From Streptomyces sp. NBC_00353 (GTDB taxonomy: Bacteria; Actinomycetota; Actinomycetes; Streptomycetales; Streptomycetaceae): a DNA stretch of 64,000 nucleotides. Below, piece by piece: positions 17,096-26,059 of the stretch (the stretch's first letter is position 1; each line of letters opens with the position of its first letter). Under the pieces are notes generated by a model. That model was not told the DNA's origin. It did not search any database and saw only the letters and a list, made by a program, of their open reading frames with translations. The position numbers and the translations under genes are program-made. The stretch spans positions 9,483,501 through 9,547,500 of the forward strand of contig NZ_CP107985.1 in NCBI RefSeq assembly GCF_036108815.1, read 5' to 3'.

Positions 17096-17284
17096 GCGTG
17101 CATCCCCAATCGGCACCCGGCGCGCAAGGGCGCGGGCGCCCGCGAAGTCAACGATTCGGTCCGCCACAAAGGCGGTACGGCGTGACACGGCTGCCGCAGC
17201 CGAAGCGCCCGAAGGGCGCCGGGCAGGCGGTGCGTGCGGGCACGCCGGACTGCGCCCGTCACCGCGACAGAGCGGGACGGACGG

Positions 17285-17923
17285 TCAGAAGCAGATCGCC
17301 GCCTTCGGTGGGCCCCGCCGCGTGACGCTGTGCCACAGGGCTGCCTGATGGGGCAAGCGCGAGGGGATGTGGAAGGACGCGGGGCTTGCGGGGGCCGGGG
17401 GTGTACTGACGGCGACGTGGACGCGCCAGGCCCTGTGCAGGGGAGCGAAGACGAACAGGGCCAGGGAGCGGGCGAGCTGGAAAGCCGCAGCCTCGCCGCG
17501 CCAAAGCCATAGCCCGCACAGCACTGCGGCGAGGACGTGGGCCAAGGCCATGCCGGTGGACCAGCCCCCCATGGCTGCGGAGGTCATGGGCATCGCATCC
17601 ATGGCCTGATGGCCAACAGCCATCTCGCCGGTACTGGTGGGCGCGGCGGCGAAGGCCTGAGCAAGGCTGAACCAGCCGTGCAGGGCGAACTGCGCCACTA
17701 CCGTGGCGCCTGTCACCGCTGAGGCACCGCGCTCACCGCGTCCGGCCACCCACCAGGCTCCGGCGGTCGTGGCGGCGAACGCATACCCCACCGCCCAACC
17801 CGGCACCGTCCGTAACATCAGGGCGTGACCAAGGCCCGCCGCCGCCACACACACGGCCGCGAACACCGCGGCACGCGCGAGGCGGAAGACGGGCCCGGAC
17901 GTCATGAGCAGCAATGGTGCCAT
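17285..17923 (-). CDS. Membrane protein of unknown function
   Basis: 212 residues with four hydrophobic segments (AAVFAAVCVAAAGLGHALML, VGYAFAATTAGAWWV, ATVVAQFALHGWFSLAQAF, MALAHVLAAVLCGLWLW) and Met/His-containing loops (GHQAMDAMPMT). It lies upstream of and in the same direction as the PepSY gene with a 189-bp gap, suggesting a shared role, possibly in copper handling; this is inference. The C-terminal 40 residues are Pro/His-rich and uncertain. Confidence 0.65.
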   Translation of the reverse strand: MAPLLLMTSGPVFRLARAAVFAAVCVAAAGLGHALMLRTVPGWAVGYAFAATTAGAWWVAGRGERGASAVTGATVVAQFALHGWFSLAQAFAAAPTSTGEMAVGHQAMDAMPMTSAAMGGWSTGMALAHVLAAVLCGLWLWRGEAAAFQLARSLALFVFAPLHRAWRVHVAVSTPPAPASPASFHIPSRLPHQAALWHSVTRRGPPKAAICF

Positions 17924-18156
17924 TCAACACCGAAATGGCGACAGACCGCCGAGCCCCTCACCGTGACCAACAAGGGCCCCCGTTCGTCACCCTCGGCGGG
18001 CCCAAGCGCCTGCGCGTACCGGATGCTGCTCCCGCACCCGAGGCCACAACTTGCGCCCAACTGCGCCGGCAAGCAGGCTCCCTGACCGCCGGAAAGTCAC
18101 GCACCTTCAAAAAAGGGGCGGCGCAGCCCGATCGCGACGACGGCCGTGGCGGCCCG

Positions 18157-19419
18157 TCAGGTACGGCTCGGCTCCGGCTCGGAGAGAAGCGCTGTCGCGC
18201 GGCGGGGGAGCAGCAACGGAGTCGCCAGCAGGAGCACGCCGGCCAGGCCGATGGCCGTACGCGGGCCGAGAAGGCCGCCCAGCACGCCCCAGACAGCCGT
18301 CAGGAGCGCGGTCGTGGCCTTGGTCGTCACCGCCCAGGCGGACAGTGTGCGGGCGACCCGGTCGGTCGCGGTGCGCTCGAGGCGGTAGGTGGCGCAGACG
18401 GGGTTGAAGACCCCGCAGCAGAAGATGAGCCCGAGCTCGACGCCCATCACCAGCAGCAGCCCGCCGGCGCCCGGCCCCAGGAAGGCCAGGCCGACGGGCC
18501 AGAGCGCGCGCAGCGCCCCGGCCACGACCAGGACCTGGTGCCGGCCGAACCGGGCGACGAGCGGCCGGGCCAGCCGCGAACCGAGCAGCCCGCCGATCGA
18601 GGGCGCGGCGAAGGCGAGGCCGTACTGCCACGGTGCGAACCCGAGTCGGCCGAGCATCAGGACGGCCAGCAGCGGCTGGGCGGCCATCACCAGGCCGTTG
18701 AACAAGGCGGTGTTGAAGAACAGCGGACGCAGCGTCGCGTCGGCGAGGATGTACCGCCAGCCGTCGAGCAGGTCCCCGGCCCGCATGCGCGCGGCCTCCC
18801 GGCGCTCGGGCCGCTGCTCGTGCCCGCCCGTCGCGCGGATACCCAGGGCCGAGAGCAGGTAGCTGACCGCATCGGCCACCACCGTCGCCACCGGACCGAG
18901 GAGCCCGATCGCCGCGCCGCCCAGCGGCGGTCCGATGATCGTGGTCGTCCAGGTCGTGGACTCGAACCGGGCGTTGGCGACGAGCAGGTCCTCGGCCGGC
19001 AGCAGCGTCTTGAGATACGCGCCGGAGGCGGCGCGGAAGGTGATGTCGGCCGCCGCGACGACGACCGAGACCAGCAGGAGCTGAAGGAACGTGAGGACGC
19101 CGAGCGCGAACGCGGCAGGGATCGTCAGCAGCGCCGCGAACCGCACCAGGTCCATCGCGATCAGCACCGGCCGCTTGCGGCGGAACTCCACCCACGGGCC
19201 GAGCGGCACCGCCACGGCCGCGCCCACCGCAGCCCCCACGCAGGAGAGCGCGGCGACCTCGGCCGGCCCGGCGTGCAGCACCTGGATGGCGATCAGCGGG
19301 AACGCGCCGAAGGCGAGCCACGTGCCGAGCGCACTGGTCCCGTACGCTCCCCAGAGCCACCCGAACTGCGGCCCCAGCCGATGTCCGAGCAGATGTCCCA
19401 GCCGGTGCCCGCTCCTCAT
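18157..19419 (-). CDS. MFS transporter
   Basis: 420 residues with about 12 membrane segments, a central basic loop (GGHEQRPERREAARM) and a fold like MFS exporters of the enterobactin exporter (EntS)/macrolide efflux group. The start at 19419 is preceded by GAGGGG; residues before the first TM are a short His-rich stretch. It is divergent from the LysR gene at 19553, with inverted repeats between, so LysR probably regulates export of an unknown compound. Confidence 0.85.
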   Translation of the reverse strand: MRSGHRLGHLLGHRLGPQFGWLWGAYGTSALGTWLAFGAFPLIAIQVLHAGPAEVAALSCVGAAVGAAVAVPLGPWVEFRRKRPVLIAMDLVRFAALLTIPAAFALGVLTFLQLLLVSVVVAAADITFRAASGAYLKTLLPAEDLLVANARFESTTWTTTIIGPPLGGAAIGLLGPVATVVADAVSYLLSALGIRATGGHEQRPERREAARMRAGDLLDGWRYILADATLRPLFFNTALFNGLVMAAQPLLAVLMLGRLGFAPWQYGLAFAAPSIGGLLGSRLARPLVARFGRHQVLVVAGALRALWPVGLAFLGPGAGGLLLVMGVELGLIFCCGVFNPVCATYRLERTATDRVARTLSAWAVTTKATTALLTAVWGVLGGLLGPRTAIGLAGVLLLATPLLLPRRATALLSEPEPSRT

Positions 19420-19481
19420 GCCCGATGCCCCTCGCACTCACCCTGCACAACCGATCCGCGATCGGAAGCATCAAAGCGAGC

Positions 19482-19536
19482 ACCACAACCAGGAATCAAA
19501 CAACCACAGAGCCGTCAGCCACAACCAATGGTTGTG
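19482..19536. promoter_or_regulatory. LysR operator region with a 17-bp palindrome
   Basis: CACAACCAATGGTTGTG at 19520-19536 is a perfect inverted repeat of 8-bp arms around one base. ACAACCA-type half sites recur near 19484 and 19499. The position, just upstream of lysR and facing the MFS gene, suits an autoregulatory LysR site. Confidence 0.7.
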
Positions 19537-19552
19537 TCCATAGGGTGTCTGC

Positions 19553-20488
19553 ATGGATCTCGACACCGTCCGGACCTTCGTCGCCGCCGCCGACGCGGGG
19601 CAGTTCCAGGAGGCCGCCGCCGAGCTCGCGGTCACCCAGCAGGCCGTCTCCAAGCGCATCGCCGCGCTGGAGCGCACCCTCGGCGTGCGGCTGTTCACCC
19701 GCACCGCGCGCGGCGCCGAACTCACCATCGACGGGCAGGCGTTCCTGCCCCACGCACGCGAGCTGCTGCGCGTCGCCGAGCGCGCGGTCGCGTCCGTGCG
19801 CACCGGCCGCCGTCCGCTGCGCGTCGACGTGATCGCCTCGCGCGGCGCGGCGGCGGGCCTGCTGCGCGGCTTCCACCGCGCACACCCCGAGATCGACCTC
19901 GACGTGGTGATGCTGTTCGACATCGAGACAGCCGTCGCCGCCATCCGGTCCGGTGCGATCGACGCGTCCTTCCGCGCCGTCGCCGTACCCGGCCGGCCCC
20001 TTCCCGAGGACATCGAGTCCGTCCGGGTGCTCGACGAACCGCTCCAGCTCCTCACCGGCCCCGCCCACGCGCTGGCGGGCGCCCGGTCGGTGCCCCTCGC
20101 TCAGCTCACCGGACACCGGATCTGGATGCCCGGCATCGTCCCCGGTACCGAGTGGGCCGCCTACTACGACGACCTCGTCGCCGAGTTCGGCCTCACCATC
20201 GAGGCGACCGGCCCCAACTTCGGCTCCGACGCGCTCCTGGACACCATCGCCGACACCCCGGCCCTGGCCACCTTCATGGGCGAGCACACCCGCCTCGTCT
20301 GGCCCACCGACCACGGCCTGCGCCGCATCCCGGTGACCGACCCGACGCCCGTCTACCCGCACTCGCTCCTGTGGCACCGCGACAACCCCCACCCGGCGCT
20401 GACCACCCTCCGCGCCCACCTCGCCGCCACAACGGCCGGCCACGACGCCACCGGGACCTGGGCGCCGAGCTGGGTGACTGCGCGCTGA
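19553..20488 (+). CDS. LysR-family transcriptional regulator
   Basis: 311 residues: N-terminal winged HTH (MDLDTVRTFVAAADAGQFQE, TQQAVSKRIAALERTLGVRLF) and a C-terminal effector domain starting at about residue 90. It resembles actinobacterial LysR proteins found beside MFS exporters. The 17-bp palindrome upstream suggests autoregulation plus control of the divergent transporter. Confidence 0.9.
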   Translation: MDLDTVRTFVAAADAGQFQEAAAELAVTQQAVSKRIAALERTLGVRLFTRTARGAELTIDGQAFLPHARELLRVAERAVASVRTGRRPLRVDVIASRGAAAGLLRGFHRAHPEIDLDVVMLFDIETAVAAIRSGAIDASFRAVAVPGRPLPEDIESVRVLDEPLQLLTGPAHALAGARSVPLAQLTGHRIWMPGIVPGTEWAAYYDDLVAEFGLTIEATGPNFGSDALLDTIADTPALATFMGEHTRLVWPTDHGLRRIPVTDPTPVYPHSLLWHRDNPHPALTTLRAHLAATTAGHDATGTWAPSWVTAR

Positions 20489-20815
20489 ACGCCGCCGCGT
20501 CTTCGAGCATCGTGGCCGGATCGACGGACGGTGACAGCAGGGCGGACACCGCAGTACAGGAATACCGCCCCGCCCGCACCGCAGCACCTGACGTTCCCGG
20601 ACTCCCTGGAGTGGACTGGGCAAGGTACACCGGGGACGAGAGCCCAACGGTCACCCTCTCCCCTCACGGTGCGGGGCTTCGACGCCCTCTTCTTGCGCAT
20701 GCCGCACGTGAGGGAAGAGGAGCCGGGCCTCGACGGTCCCACTGAGCATCGGCGGACCGAAGCCGGCGGCGGTGGATCGCCCATCCGAATCGCAGCTCGA
20801 GCGCAGTGGCCCGGT
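20489..20815. other. Intergenic, nothing identified
   Basis: No convincing gene; frames on both strands are low-complexity. It separates convergent lysR and tetR genes. Confidence 0.45.
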
Positions 20816-21442
20816 TCACGGGTCCGTGATTGGACGCACTTCTGCTTCTCGGTGAGGGAGCAGCGGGGGAGTGTTGGTGACGAGTCGGACAAGGTGTTCG
20901 GCGAGGTCGGCGTCGAGGGGGGAGCCGGTCATGAGTCGTCGGTAGAGGATGGTGCCGGCCCAAATGTCCTGAACGAGGTCGGTGTCGAGGTTGTGGGGCA
21001 GGTCGCCGCGTTGGATTCCGCGGCGCAGTGCTGCGGCGATGTTCTCGCGTTTGCGGGACAGGAAAGCCTCCCGGAACCGAGCCATGAGTTCGGGGTGGGG
21101 GAGAAGGCCGCCGGCCAGTGCGGGCAGTGAGGCGGCCATGTCCTCGTTGGCGTAGTTGTCGATGGTCATGTCGACGGCGTGGCGCAGTTCGGCGTGGGTG
21201 TCGCCCTCATCGGGGATCTCCTCGGCGCGGAAGATCTCGGCGAGCGCGTCGGCGACGAGCGCCTCCTTGCTGGGCCACCAGCGGTAGATGGTCGATTTGC
21301 CGACGCCCGCGGCCGCCGCGACGGCTTCGATGGTCAGCGCCGGGTACCCCTGTCCCGACAGGACACCCCGTGTCGCGTCGAGGATCTTTGAAACAGAACG
21401 CGGCCCGCCGGTAACCGAACCTGAGGAGAAGACGAGTGCCAT
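20816..21442 (-). CDS. TetR-family regulator
   Basis: 208 residues. HTH region: ILDATRGVLSGQGYPALTIE then AVAAAAGVGKSTIYRWWPSK, followed by a ligand-binding domain of the TetR_C_16/AcrR-like type. ATG 21442 is preferred over an in-frame ATG at 21472 because the longer frame would run through the operator; neither has an SD, so the mRNA may be leaderless. Divergent from the acetoacetate-decarboxylase-family gene, with a repeated palindrome between. Confidence 0.88.
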   Translation of the reverse strand: MALVFSSGSVTGGPRSVSKILDATRGVLSGQGYPALTIEAVAAAAGVGKSTIYRWWPSKEALVADALAEIFRAEEIPDEGDTHAELRHAVDMTIDNYANEDMAASLPALAGGLLPHPELMARFREAFLSRKRENIAAALRRGIQRGDLPHNLDTDLVQDIWAGTILYRRLMTGSPLDADLAEHLVRLVTNTPPLLPHREAEVRPITDP

Positions 21443-21448
21443 GAGTAG

Positions 21449-21464
21449 AACGATACGTATCGTT
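21449..21464. promoter_or_regulatory. TetR operator copy 1
   Basis: Perfect palindrome AACGATACGTATCGTT only 7 bp before the tetR start, thus well placed for autorepression. Same core as copy 2. Confidence 0.8.
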
Positions 21465-21505
21465 TCACTCATGGGTCAAGGCGTGCTACCGTCGCGTCCA
21501 TCGAT

Positions 21506-21525
21506 GAAACGATACGTATCGTTTC
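21506..21525. promoter_or_regulatory. TetR operator copy 2
   Basis: Perfect 20-bp palindrome GAAACGATACGTATCGTTTC, 27 bp upstream of the decarboxylase-family start. Centre-to-centre distance to copy 1 is 59 bp, so both divergent promoters can be covered. Confidence 0.82.
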
Positions 21526-21552
21526 GGTCTGTCTCTTCCCGAAGGACATGGC

Positions 21553-22350
21553 ATGAAGGGTTACACCGTCCCCCTGTCTCCCCGTGGCATCGCGAACCTG
21601 GCGCCCGCCCCGCCGTGGCACTACGCCGGCACCGTGGTGGGCGTGGAGTTCTTCACCGACCCGGCCGCCGCCGCGGCGACTCTGCCCGAGGGCCTGACCC
21701 CGGACCCGGACTCCGCCGGCCGCGGCGTCGCGATGTTCATCGACTGGCAGTACTCCTCCACCGGCCTGGAGTACCTGGACCCCGCACGCTCGCAGTACCG
21801 GGAGTTCTTGATCACCCTGGACGCCCGCTACAACGACACCCCCGTGGCGTGGTGCCCCTACATCTACGTCGACAACGACTCCGCCATGGCCCGTGGCTGG
21901 GTCCAGGGCTTCCCCAAGAAGCTCGGCGCCGTCCACCAGACCCGCGCCTACTCCGTCGGCGGCCCCGGCACCCCGGTCCTCGGTCCAGGCGGACAGTTCG
22001 GCGCCACCGCCTCCGCGGCCGGACAGCGCATCGCCGAAGCCAAGATCACCCTGGAACAGCCGGTCCCTGACCCCACCGCCCTGATGAACCGCCCCGTGAT
22101 CAACCTCCGCCACTTCCCCCGCCTGGCCGCCGGACAGCACGACAAGCCCGCCGTCCACGAACTGGTCATGTCCGTCCTGGACGACACCGCCATCAGCGAC
22201 GCCTGGGTCGGCACCGCCGACCTCGCCTTCCTCCCCGCCCACGGCGAAGAACTTGCCGACCTGCCCATCCAGCGCACCGGCAAGGGATTCCACTTCGACC
22301 TCGCCTACACCGTCACCGACCTCAAGTCCCTCGCCGACCACAGCAACTGA
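21553..22350 (+). CDS. Acetoacetate decarboxylase-family protein
   Basis: 265 residues. The family's Schiff-base region is visible as RGWVQGFPKKLG (paired lysines), together with PPWHYAGTVVGVEF at the start and NLRHFP later. Related proteins decarboxylate beta-keto acids or act as aldolase/dehydratases; substrate unknown. The ATG at 21553 follows GAAGGA. It is controlled, by position, by the divergent TetR, and the tautomerase gene follows 146 bp later. Confidence 0.85.
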   Translation: MKGYTVPLSPRGIANLAPAPPWHYAGTVVGVEFFTDPAAAAATLPEGLTPDPDSAGRGVAMFIDWQYSSTGLEYLDPARSQYREFLITLDARYNDTPVAWCPYIYVDNDSAMARGWVQGFPKKLGAVHQTRAYSVGGPGTPVLGPGGQFGATASAAGQRIAEAKITLEQPVPDPTALMNRPVINLRHFPRLAAGQHDKPAVHELVMSVLDDTAISDAWVGTADLAFLPAHGEELADLPIQRTGKGFHFDLAYTVTDLKSLADHSN

Positions 22351-22431
22351 CCACCCCGCACGCCACGAGCGCCCCGCCGCCGGCCCTCACCCCGGGGTCC
22401 CTCCTGCACCACGAACCATCCCCACGCAGCC

Positions 22432-22457
22432 GTGCCCCCCGATGCCTTGGGGGGCAC
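22432..22457 (+). terminator. Hairpin between the decarboxylase-family and tautomerase genes
   Basis: Perfect 9-bp arms GTGCCCCCC/GGGGGGCAC around an 8-nt loop, 40 bp before the tautomerase start. It can end or attenuate the first transcript. It has no U tract. Confidence 0.6.
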
Positions 22458-22496
22458 GCCCACAGCTCTCACAGCTCCCACAGCTCAGGATTCGAC

Positions 22497-22898
22497 ATGC
22501 CCATCTACACCTGCACCACCGCCCAGGGAACGCTGAGGGCCGGCGTCAAAGGCGACCTGGCCGCCGAGATCACCCGGATCCACGCCGAGGTCAATCACGT
22601 CCCGCCCGCCTACGTCAACGTGGTCTTCTCCGAACTGCCCCAGGACAGCGTCTACGTCGGTGGACAACCCGGGGCGCCGCTCCTGATCGGCGGCTGGGCA
22701 CGCCGGGGCCACCCGCAGGAGGAGACGACCCGCCTGGCACTCGAACTGTCGGCGGCCGCTTCCCGCATCACCGGGATACCCGAACGCCGCATCCTGGTAG
22801 TGATCCAGGACAGTCCCGCGCGTTCCGCGGTCGAAGCCGGCCACGTCCTGCCCGACCCGGGGCAGGAGAAGGAATGGCTGAGACAGCACGAGGCGTAA
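22497..22898 (+). CDS. Tautomerase superfamily protein (cis-CaaD-like)
   Basis: 133 residues with a Pro directly after the initiator Met (MPIYTCTT), the catalytic base of the 4-oxalocrotonate tautomerase superfamily. Length, the His at mature position 28 and the Arg pair at about 68-69 resemble the cis-3-chloroacrylate dehalogenase group (long, fused beta-alpha-beta units). The reaction here is unknown; members hydrate, tautomerise or decarboxylate 3-carbon unsaturated acids. Same direction as the decarboxylase-family gene. Confidence 0.75.
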   Translation: MPIYTCTTAQGTLRAGVKGDLAAEITRIHAEVNHVPPAYVNVVFSELPQDSVYVGGQPGAPLLIGGWARRGHPQEETTRLALELSAAASRITGIPERRILVVIQDSPARSAVEAGHVLPDPGQEKEWLRQHEA

Positions 22899-23306
22899 AG
22901 CCGCGGCCGGGACGACAGCCCGTGGGTCCTTATCCGACGTAGCGTCGCCACCCGGCGGCCGGGGGACCAGAGGAACGATTCCGCGGTACCGAAACTCGAT
23001 CCACTACCACCGGCAACCGCTTCCGGACGGCGGTCATGTCCCAGTTTCGGCGAGCTGCCAGGCAGTCCGCCCAGCTGTCGTTGCCGAAGACCGGATGCCG
23101 GCCGCGGTGGCCGTGATCGCTGTCGTACCGACCCTGATGGCGTGCGCGTTCGGGGCGTTCCTCGTCCACGCGTACCAGGGGCTGCGGGAGCCGCTGGGAC
23201 CATAGGTTCACCCGGCATCTCTGTGTGCAGCCGGCACAACCATCCTTGCCGCTCGGGGGTCACATCAAGTGGGAGCAAACCGCTCTCGGAGACGCAAGGG
23301 GGAAAT
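22899..23306. other. Intergenic stretch upstream of the SapA-like gene
   Basis: Contains one possible very small ORF (23095-23205, listed separately) and otherwise nothing recognisable. The SapA-like promoter must lie in its last ~100 bp. Confidence 0.4.
23095..23205 (+). CDS. Possible 36-residue single-span membrane peptide
   Basis: The ORF starts MPAAVAVIAVVPTLMACAFG and ends with LREPLGP; it holds one hydrophobic helix with Cys, then HAYQGLRE. The SD is poor (GAAGA). It may be a real small membrane protein or a tail of a decayed gene. Confidence 0.25.
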   Translation: MPAAVAVIAVVPTLMACAFGAFLVHAYQGLREPLGP

Positions 23307-23756
23307 ATGGGAAGCGTGCGTAATATCGCGGCTGTTGGGGCGTTAACCACACTGGTGGTGGGTGCCACGGCCGTGTTCGGCACGACCGCCTCTGCCGCAC
23401 CCAACGTCACACCGCAGGGCGTCTGCGGCAGTGCCTACAAGACCGTGAACTCAGTGCCTGTCGGCTCGCTGGGCACCGTCTATCTGACGTACAACGCCTC
23501 GAACGGCAAGAACTGCGTCGCGACCATCCGCGCCAACCCGGGCACGGCCAAGGCCATGTCCACGTACATCTACGTACCCGACACCGACGAGTGGGCCGGG
23601 GACTCCGGGTACTACAAGTCGTACGCGGGGCCGGCCTACGTCTACGGCAAGGCCCACTGCGTGAGTTGGGGCGGCAACATCGCCAACGTGTACGTGTCGG
23701 TGGAAAACTCCAACTGTGCAGCGCTCAAGGAATACCGGGTCACCGAGATCCGCTGA
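23307..23756 (+). CDS. Secreted protein related to spore-associated protein A
   Basis: 149 residues: signal peptide to about residue 30 (ALTTLVVGATAVFGTTASA), then mature sequence with three or four Cys (GVCGSAYKTVNSVPVG, LGTVYLTYNASNGKNCVATI, YAGPAYVYGKAHCVSWGG), which matches the SapA-type small secreted proteins of Streptomyces. SapA was found on spores; function unknown. Start follows AAGGGGGAAAT. Monocistronic as far as visible. Confidence 0.8.
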   Translation: MGSVRNIAAVGALTTLVVGATAVFGTTASAAPNVTPQGVCGSAYKTVNSVPVGSLGTVYLTYNASNGKNCVATIRANPGTAKAMSTYIYVPDTDEWAGDSGYYKSYAGPAYVYGKAHCVSWGGNIANVYVSVENSNCAALKEYRVTEIR

Positions 23757-23987
23757 TCCGGTTCATCACCCGGCCACGAGGTCCCGCGCCGCCGCTACCC
23801 GGAATCCGACCGCCATACTGCTGACGGTCGACGGGAAGGTATCCATGAGCCGCAGGCGGGGCGGGATCGGTGCGCAGCGAGTCTTGAGACACGCTTTACG
23901 CGACGCACGCAACTGCGGTCCACGCCGTTGCCGTCTGACAGGGAGTCGGGCCCGTCAGGGCTGTGGAACGAGAGAGCGGGGCACGTC

Positions 23988-24974
23988 GTGAGACGGCACA
24001 AGGGCGGCATAGGGATCGCACTCGTCACGGGTGTGATGCTGGTGGGCGCGAGTGCCTGCGGCGGGGGCGGCAGTCACAAGGCGAGCGGGGACGACGCAAA
24101 GGCGTCGCGCAAGCCGAGCGCGAGTGTCTCGCCGTCACCGACAAAACCCGCGGGTCCGCCGATGCTGCTGGAGACGATCACGCCACAGACGGGAACCACT
24201 GTGGGTGTGGCCATGCCGATCTCGGTGATCTTCACGAACCCGGTCGCGGCCAAGGCGCGGGCCACGGTGGAGAAGCACATGAAGGTGAGCGCCTCGCAGC
24301 CGGTGCCCGGCGCCTGGCACTGGTTCGGCGACAAGCGCGCCGACTGGCGGCCGAAGGAGTACTGGCCCTCCGGTACGACGGTGAAGATCGACGCCGACAT
24401 GAAGGGCGTCAGCAACGGCAACGGGCGCTACGGCGTGCACAGCTACACGCACACCTTCAAGATCGGTGACGATGTGCGCGCGGATGTCTCGGTGACCGGC
24501 CACACCATGAAGGTGACCCGGAACGGCAACGTGGTGCGTACCCTGTCGATCAATGCGGGCAGCGCCCAGTATCCGACGTGGAACGGCACGATGGCCGTCA
24601 TCGACAAGCAGGAGAAGGTCCACATGACCTCCTGCAGCGTCGGTATCAGCTGCGACAAGGGCAACCCCAACTACTACGACCTGACGCTGCCCTGGGACGT
24701 CCACCTCACCCAGTCCGGCACATACGTGCACTACTCGACCGGCGACCCGAATCCGGGCAGCGGCAGCGCCCGCGGCTCGCACGGCTGCGTCCACCTGTCC
24801 CTGTCGGACGCCAAGTGGTTCTACGGCCAGGTGAAGCAGGGCGATCCCGTCACCATCACCGGCTCGCCCCGTGCCAAGGCGCCGGCCGACAACGGCTACG
24901 CCGCCTTCAACCTGGGATGGGACCAGTGGCTCGCGGGCAGCGCCTCCGGGGAGGGGACGACCGCGACGCTGTGA
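23988..24974 (+). CDS. L,D-transpeptidase lipoprotein (YkuD domain)
   Basis: 328 residues. N-terminal hydrophobic segment ending GASAC, a probable lipobox, then a Ser/Pro linker, an Ig-like domain (about 55-170) and the YkuD catalytic domain with the motif SHGCVHLS (active-site Cys and His) near residue 270, plus the upstream His in YVHYSTG. It would form 3-3 cross-links in peptidoglycan outside the membrane. The GTG at 23988 was selected since the signal follows immediately. Confidence 0.9.
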   Translation: MRRHKGGIGIALVTGVMLVGASACGGGGSHKASGDDAKASRKPSASVSPSPTKPAGPPMLLETITPQTGTTVGVAMPISVIFTNPVAAKARATVEKHMKVSASQPVPGAWHWFGDKRADWRPKEYWPSGTTVKIDADMKGVSNGNGRYGVHSYTHTFKIGDDVRADVSVTGHTMKVTRNGNVVRTLSINAGSAQYPTWNGTMAVIDKQEKVHMTSCSVGISCDKGNPNYYDLTLPWDVHLTQSGTYVHYSTGDPNPGSGSARGSHGCVHLSLSDAKWFYGQVKQGDPVTITGSPRAKAPADNGYAAFNLGWDQWLAGSASGEGTTATL

Positions 24975-25160
24975 CACGCTGCGGTGGCGGCGCCGGTCCG
25001 CAAGAGCCCCGGAGACGGCCCAGGCGCGCCCCCGGCCGGTGGCCCCGCGGCCGACCAGGATGCGGGCCATCCGGGCGAGGCGCCGGACCCGTACGGCATG
25101 GTGCCCAGGGCCGCGGCGCCCCGCGGCGGATGCTGATGCCTCCCCCTGCAGGAGAGGCCC

Positions 25161-25745
25161 GTGAGTGATCCCAGCCCCCGAGTGACCCCGAGGCCGGCAT
25201 CTCTCGCAGCAGGCGACATTCCCGCTCCCGGGGTCATCGGCATCGGACTCGCCGCGGTGCTGACGTTCGCGCTCGCTCAGGGCTCGTGGCAGTGGTTCGC
25301 CACGTTCATCGGGGTGACGCTCCTTGCAGTGATGCTCGCCTTCCAGCGACGGGCGGAGTGGACGCCGGGCATCGGCTCGGCGTACATGCGCGGCCTGGTC
25401 GCGTACGCCCTGGTCGTCGGCCTGTGCGTGGCAATCGCACTTGCACCCATGCTGCAGCGCCGGGCCTGGCTGTTCCCGATGCCGGGCACGCGCAGCGAGT
25501 GCGAGCTGATGGGCAGGTACGAGGCCCTCCAGGTGAAGGCCGCGCTGGGGAACCTGGCCGGCAGTGACGGTGCTGCGCTGGCGTTCACGCAGGAGGTCCA
25601 GGCCCGCAAGGCCGTTGCCGAGTGCCTGGCGGCCACGACAACTCTGTGGCTGCCCCTGTACGGGCTGGGGGCGGCGGTGCTGGTGGGGGCGGCTACGTGG
25701 TCCCGCGATCGGGCCCGGGCCCGGCCCGGCCCCGTCGGCTGCTGA
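25161..25745 (+). CDS. Membrane protein of unknown function
   Basis: 194 residues with three to four TM segments (IGIGLAAVLTFALAQGSWQW, FATFIGVTLLAVMLAF, YALVVGLCVAIALAPML, TLWLPLYGLGAAVLVGA) and a Cys-containing soluble loop (GTRSECELMGRYEAL). GTG start after AGGAGAGG. No family recognised. Confidence 0.6.
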   Translation: MSDPSPRVTPRPASLAAGDIPAPGVIGIGLAAVLTFALAQGSWQWFATFIGVTLLAVMLAFQRRAEWTPGIGSAYMRGLVAYALVVGLCVAIALAPMLQRRAWLFPMPGTRSECELMGRYEALQVKAALGNLAGSDGAALAFTQEVQARKAVAECLAATTTLWLPLYGLGAAVLVGAATWSRDRARARPGPVGC

Positions 25746-25749
25746 GGTT

Positions 25750-25925
25750 CGGGTGCGGGCCGGTGCGGCCAGTTCGCCGATGCTGCACGGGGCCAGGTTG
25801 CCCGGACTGTCCTTCAGGTGTGCCCACACGCCCTCGGCCGGGTTGAGGTCGGGCGTGTACGAGGGGAACGGAAGACCGGTCAGCCGGCTGCGGCCCGCGA
25901 ACAGCTCGCGCAGCGCGGCGTTGAC
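25750..25925 (-). pseudogene. IS630-family transposase, C-terminal fragment
   Basis: The frame reads RELFAGRSRLTGLPFPSYTP then DLNPAEGVWAHLKDS and ELAAPARTR, the end of IS630 transposases including the catalytic Glu. Upstream parts are absent. It abuts the 3' end of the membrane protein gene. Confidence 0.7.
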
Positions 25926-26059
25926 GCGATACGGCCGAGACCGACTTTCGCAACAGGTCCTGGGCGGGCCGGGGTGACGACGGGGTCGGTCAGTTCGCCC
26001 ACCACTGTTGGGGGCGTTGGGCGTGAGGGCCTGGAGACAGGGCTCCGTGGCCTCGTAGG

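Noticed and set aside
17914..20745. Very long plus-strand ORF (943 codons)
   Set aside because: Antisense/shadow of the MFS and lysR genes; absence of stops is an effect of high GC.
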